Source of the DNA: Colwellia sp.
GTDB lineage: Bacteria; Pseudomonadota; Gammaproteobacteria; Enterobacterales; Alteromonadaceae
Direction: 5' to 3'
Assembly (NCBI GenBank): GCA_016765685.1
Contig: JAESPR010000058.1
Coordinates: 5,425 to 69,424, forward strand
Length of the DNA: 64,000 nucleotides
In this document: piece after piece, positions 63,064 to 64,000 of the stretch
Layout of the letters: each line of letters starts with the position of its first letter
Position numbering within the stretch: position 1 is the stretch's first letter
The notes under the pieces: generated by a model
Databases searched by the model: none
Seen by the model: only the letters and a program-made list of their open reading frames with translations
Told to the model about the DNA's origin: nothing
Translations under genes and position numbers: made by a program

Positions 63064-63357
63064 GCTCATTTAGGGGTGAAAAAGCTGTGCAGCTTGATAT
63101 ACTCAATTTATTGCTGGGGTTTTATTGTTAAATATCTGTTAACTATCTATTAACTATTCATTAGGAATACTAAATATATGCGCATGATAGCCGATATAAA
63201 TACTGCCAGTCGTTAATCAGCTTATATATGGATAATAAGCGAAGAAAACTTACTGAACATAATAAAAATGAACTAACATAAGAGAATAAGACTTAATAAC
63301 CTTGTTTTCACTTGCTCTATAACTAATGCATTTGCTTAAAACTACTTGGTGGTATCT

Positions 63358-64000
63358 ATGAATTTAACTGTAGCCATGAAAATTATTGGTGGTTTTGCCA
63401 TCATTTCAATTCTACTTATTTTAACTAGTGTGATTTCTTTACTGAACTTGAACACCATTGATGAGTCGACTAGCCAACAAAATCAATTAGCAATTCCGAC
63501 GTTGAAGGGCAGTAACAAGCTTTCCTTGCAATTAGGCCAAATGTCAAATTCAGCGCTGAAAGGCTTTTACCAGAATGATCTTACCCTATTAAGCGAAAAC
63601 CTCAGCGCCTATAAAAAAATAGAAACTCAATTCACACCAGCATTTAAACAGCTTAAAATTTTAGTGCAAAATGAAAATAATTTACTGAGTAACTTAAATA
63701 AACTGACTCAAATATATGCAGCATTTGATGAGGAAGCAAATGCGGTATTCGCCAACAGAAAAACATCAATTGAACAAGGCATAATTTTAAGTGATAAAGT
63801 TAGTAGCTTAGAAGAAAAAGCAGACGATGCCGTCACCGTTTTATTAGATTTAGCCGACCACCGCCTAGCCGAGACTAAATTACAACGCGCCCTCAGCTTA
63901 AGTGAGCAGTTAGAAAATCAATTTAATGCCATTGTTTCTTCTGCTTTTGAATATCGAGATACATTATCTAACAATACTGCCGAACTAATAGAAAGTGAAG
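63358..64000 (+). CDS. Methyl-accepting chemotaxis protein, N-terminal part (runs off window)
   Basis: MNLTVAMKIIGGFAIISILLILTSVISLLNLNTIDESTSQQNQLAIP; TM then helical periplasmic sensor. Confidence 0.65.
   Translation, partial: MNLTVAMKIIGGFAIISILLILTSVISLLNLNTIDESTSQQNQLAIPTLKGSNKLSLQLGQMSNSALKGFYQNDLTLLSENLSAYKKIETQFTPAFKQLKILVQNENNLLSNLNKLTQIYAAFDEEANAVFANRKTSIEQGIILSDKVSSLEEKADDAVTVLLDLADHRLAETKLQRALSLSEQLENQFNAIVSSAFEYRDTLSNNTAELIESE

Overview
This 64-kb window comes from a gammaproteobacterial chromosome. The gene content resembles Alteromonadales of the Colwellia/Thalassotalea/Shewanella kind, but that taxonomic placement is inference. Core genes sit at both ends: mdh/argR/hybrid kinase on the left, and phoH, rapA, rluA, djlA, lptD, surA, pdxA, rsmA, apaH on the right. 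Between them, about 8.4-46.1 kb is a dense metal/metalloid-handling region with no recognisable integrase or transposase. It contains: merR-T-P-A; arsJ plus its GAPDH partner; an HME-RND efflux operon with a His-rich tandem repeat in the adaptor; a mer-like operon without merA that carries a thioredoxin-like protein and its own MerR; an HvfX-like DoxX gene with msrA/msrB; merR-copA plus an unlisted 38-aa membrane microprotein; a porin/cytochrome operon; and a long Cus-type operon running into PepSY membrane-reductase, cytochrome c and Met/His-rich protein genes. The most interesting observations are: (i) three short secreted Cys/His-rich proteins sharing a C-terminal RPPI motif, each heading a different metal operon; (ii) the Cus operon joined to a PepSY-ferredoxin-flavin reductase and cytochrome c; (iii) the merA-less mer-like operon with a 19-bp-spacer MerR-type promoter; (iv) a CusB with two CusF-like domains, the second lacking the copper ligands; (v) a perfect FNR-type palindrome at a class II position. 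Family calls come from reading the translated sequences; no searches were run.
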